Origin: VRUE01 sp963703175
GTDB taxonomy: Bacteria > Actinomycetota > Thermoleophilia > Solirubrobacterales > 70-9
Assembly: GCA_963703175.1 (NCBI GenBank)
Contig: OY969794.1
Location: 2,294,001 to 2,358,000, forward strand
DNA: 64,000 bases
Direction of reading: 5' to 3'
Shown: positions 14,038 through 64,000 of the stretch, one piece after another
Layout of the letters: each line of letters starts with the position of its first letter
Numbering within the stretch: the first letter of the stretch is position 1
The notes under the pieces: generated by a model
Seen by the model: only the letters and a program-made list of their open reading frames with translations
What the model was told of the DNA's origin: nothing
Database searches by the model: none
Translations under genes and position numbers: made by a program

Positions 14038-14045
<8 letters not shown>
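1..14045 (+). CDS. Modular type I polyketide synthase, gene 1 (5' end outside window)
   Basis: The frame is already open at base 3 and encodes the end of an AT domain (LELGPDPVLCAM), so the first ATG in frame (54) is internal and the true start lies upstream. About 4,680 residues are visible. Domain order is [AT end]-DH-ER-KR-ACP, KS-AT-DH-KR-ACP, KS-AT-DH(inactive)-KR-ACP, then an acidic C-terminal docking region. Both complete KS domains have Cys-His-His (Cys codons 4242 and 9339), both complete ATs have GHSIGE with HAFH (malonyl type), and the ACPs have DSL serines at codons 3552, 8688 and 13656. The protein is a cytosolic assembly-line enzyme that hands its chain to the gene 2 product through docking helices. 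Family assignment is certain; the product is unknown. Confidence 0.97.
3..3690 (+). other. Module M1 (partial): [AT]-DH-ER-KR-ACP
   Basis: Only the last AT residues are present. The post-AT segment (ARECLG...FVPTLREGR) matches the malonyl-type ATs of this synthase and not its two methylmalonyl ATs, so malonyl-CoA is inferred. DH (about 318-1140) has the catalytic His at codon 417 in an HxxxGxxxxP motif, a YGPAFQ segment and HPALLD with Asp at codon 927. ER spans about 1641-2600. KR (from 2616) has TGATGGLGA, Ser 3021, Tyr 3060 and Asn 3072; AGVLAD keeps the Asp of B-type KRs. The ACP serine is codon 3552. All reductive domains look active, so the chain leaves fully reduced at the beta carbon. 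This is the only module in the window with an ER. Confidence 0.93.
1641..2600 (+). other. Enoylreductase domain of M1
   Basis: This medium-chain reductase-type ER is inserted between DH and the catalytic KR half. It shows LNFRDVLVALGVYPGE near its start and the NADPH-binding HAGAGGVGTAAIQIAQ from codon 2070. The Tyr (codon 1800) in the LGVYPG motif is the residue linked in known modular ERs with 2S configuration when the substrate bears an alpha-methyl. With a malonyl extender, as inferred here, it would leave no stereocentre. It is the only ER in the 64 kb. Confidence 0.92.
3723..8850 (+). other. Module M2: KS-AT(malonyl)-DH-KR-ACP
   Basis: KS 3723 to about 5000, with Cys codon 4242 (DTACSSS) and His codons 4647 and 4761. 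It alone keeps the long loop before the active site (ending ELEGYLSTG); every other KS here has a loop about 13 residues shorter. AT about 5301-6150 has GHSIGE (Ser 5583) and HAFH (5883), the malonyl signature. DH about 6402-7230 has His 6507, YGPTFQ and Asp 7020, so it looks active. KR from 7752 has Ser 8157 and Tyr 8196; AGVLAD indicates B-type. ACP serine is codon 8688. Predicted output: an alpha,beta-alkene, likely trans because a B-type KR pairs with DH. Confidence 0.93.
8859..13785 (+). other. Module M3: KS-AT(malonyl)-DH(inactive)-KR-ACP
   Basis: KS from 8859, Cys codon 9339, with a short loop reading MYQDYGPAAGMTQS. AT: GHSIGE (Ser 10683) and HAFH (10983), malonyl. DH region about 11511-12210 is degenerate: the catalytic His is Asn (codon 11607, in HPWLMENPIG) and about 30 residues including the YGPxFQ segment are missing, although HPALLD remains (Asp 12009). 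KR from 12720 looks active, with Ser 13125, Tyr 13164 and AGTVAD (B-type). ACP serine is codon 13656. Predicted output: beta-hydroxyl. This is the last module of gene 1 and passes its chain to gene 2. Much of its AT is almost identical in DNA to that of M4. Confidence 0.92.
10578..11453 (+). repeat. Near-identical AT tract, copy 1 (M3, gene 1)
   Basis: This tract aligns without gaps to 15850-16725 (offset 5,272 bp). The first 329 bp (10578-10906) are identical; the rest has about 20 differences by hand count, up to the Trp of the RYWL linker end. It includes the AT active site and the HAFH motif. Confidence 0.9.
13786..14042 (+). other. C-terminal docking domain of gene 1
   Basis: After the ACP there are about 85 residues with helix-forming stretches (LREGEVRELLAKLETTL, then VRERAGTRLRSML), a Ser/Asp/Glu-rich linker (GEEEDSDDLAAM) and a final acidic helix (SDEEMFELIDEEFG). 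This is the usual architecture of actinobacterial PKS C-terminal docking domains, whose final acidic helix binds the N-terminal coiled coil of the next subunit. It supports direct transfer from M3 to M4. Confidence 0.88.
14023..14030 (+). promoter_or_regulatory. Ribosome binding site of gene 2
   Basis: GGAAGGAG lies 7 nt before the ATG at 14038, inside the last codons of gene 1. It is a near-perfect anti-16S match at normal spacing and decides the start. With the ATGGCTGA overlap it suggests translational coupling, which would keep the two synthase subunits at similar levels. Confidence 0.8.

Positions 14046-64000
<49,955 letters not shown>

Overview
The window is coding from end to end and carries one system: a very large type I modular polyketide synthase (PKS) on the plus strand. 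G+C is roughly two thirds by eye. The domain style (KS-AT-DH-KR-ACP modules, terminal docking domains, stop/start overlap between genes) is that of an actinomycete macrolide or polyol synthase, so a high-GC actinomycetote is the best guess. TTA leucine codons are scattered through the synthase (for example 23884, 25702, 31897, 43960, 50320, 54595), which is unlike the strong TTA avoidance of Streptomyces. I cannot name the genus.

Layout: gene 1 (1-14045) enters the window inside an acyltransferase domain and ends with a C-terminal docking domain. It carries the end of one module with a full reductive loop (DH-ER-KR-ACP) and two complete modules. Gene 2 starts at 14038, overlapping gene 1 by 8 bp, and stays open in one frame to the last base (at least 16,654 codons). 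It carries ten complete modules and the beginning of an eleventh. Modules are numbered M1-M14 across the window. There is no intergenic stretch, RNA gene, mobile element, CRISPR array, loading module or thioesterase.

Predicted programme, read from active-site residues (inference, not measured): M1 malonyl, fully reduced; M2 alkene; M3 hydroxyl (dead DH); M4 ketone (dead DH and dead KR); M5 alkene; M6 methylmalonyl, alkene; M7 alkene; M8-M12 five hydroxyls in a row (no DH in M8, degenerate DH in M9-M12); M13 methylmalonyl, alkene; M14 unknown. All active KRs look B-type. The segment would read reduced - alkene - OH - C=O - triene with one methyl branch - five 1,3-hydroxyls - methyl-branched alkene, that is, part of a long polyene/polyol polyketide. 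I cannot match it to a known compound.

The synthase is highly self-similar. Domain-sized tracts are identical or nearly so between modules (801 of 802 bp between M8 and M9; 329 bp exact between M3 and M4, across the gene boundary). Degenerate DH domains share one internal deletion, KR and KS subtypes are shuffled in blocks, and KS loop signatures track the chemistry of the preceding module. This points to expansion by module duplication and ongoing gene conversion.
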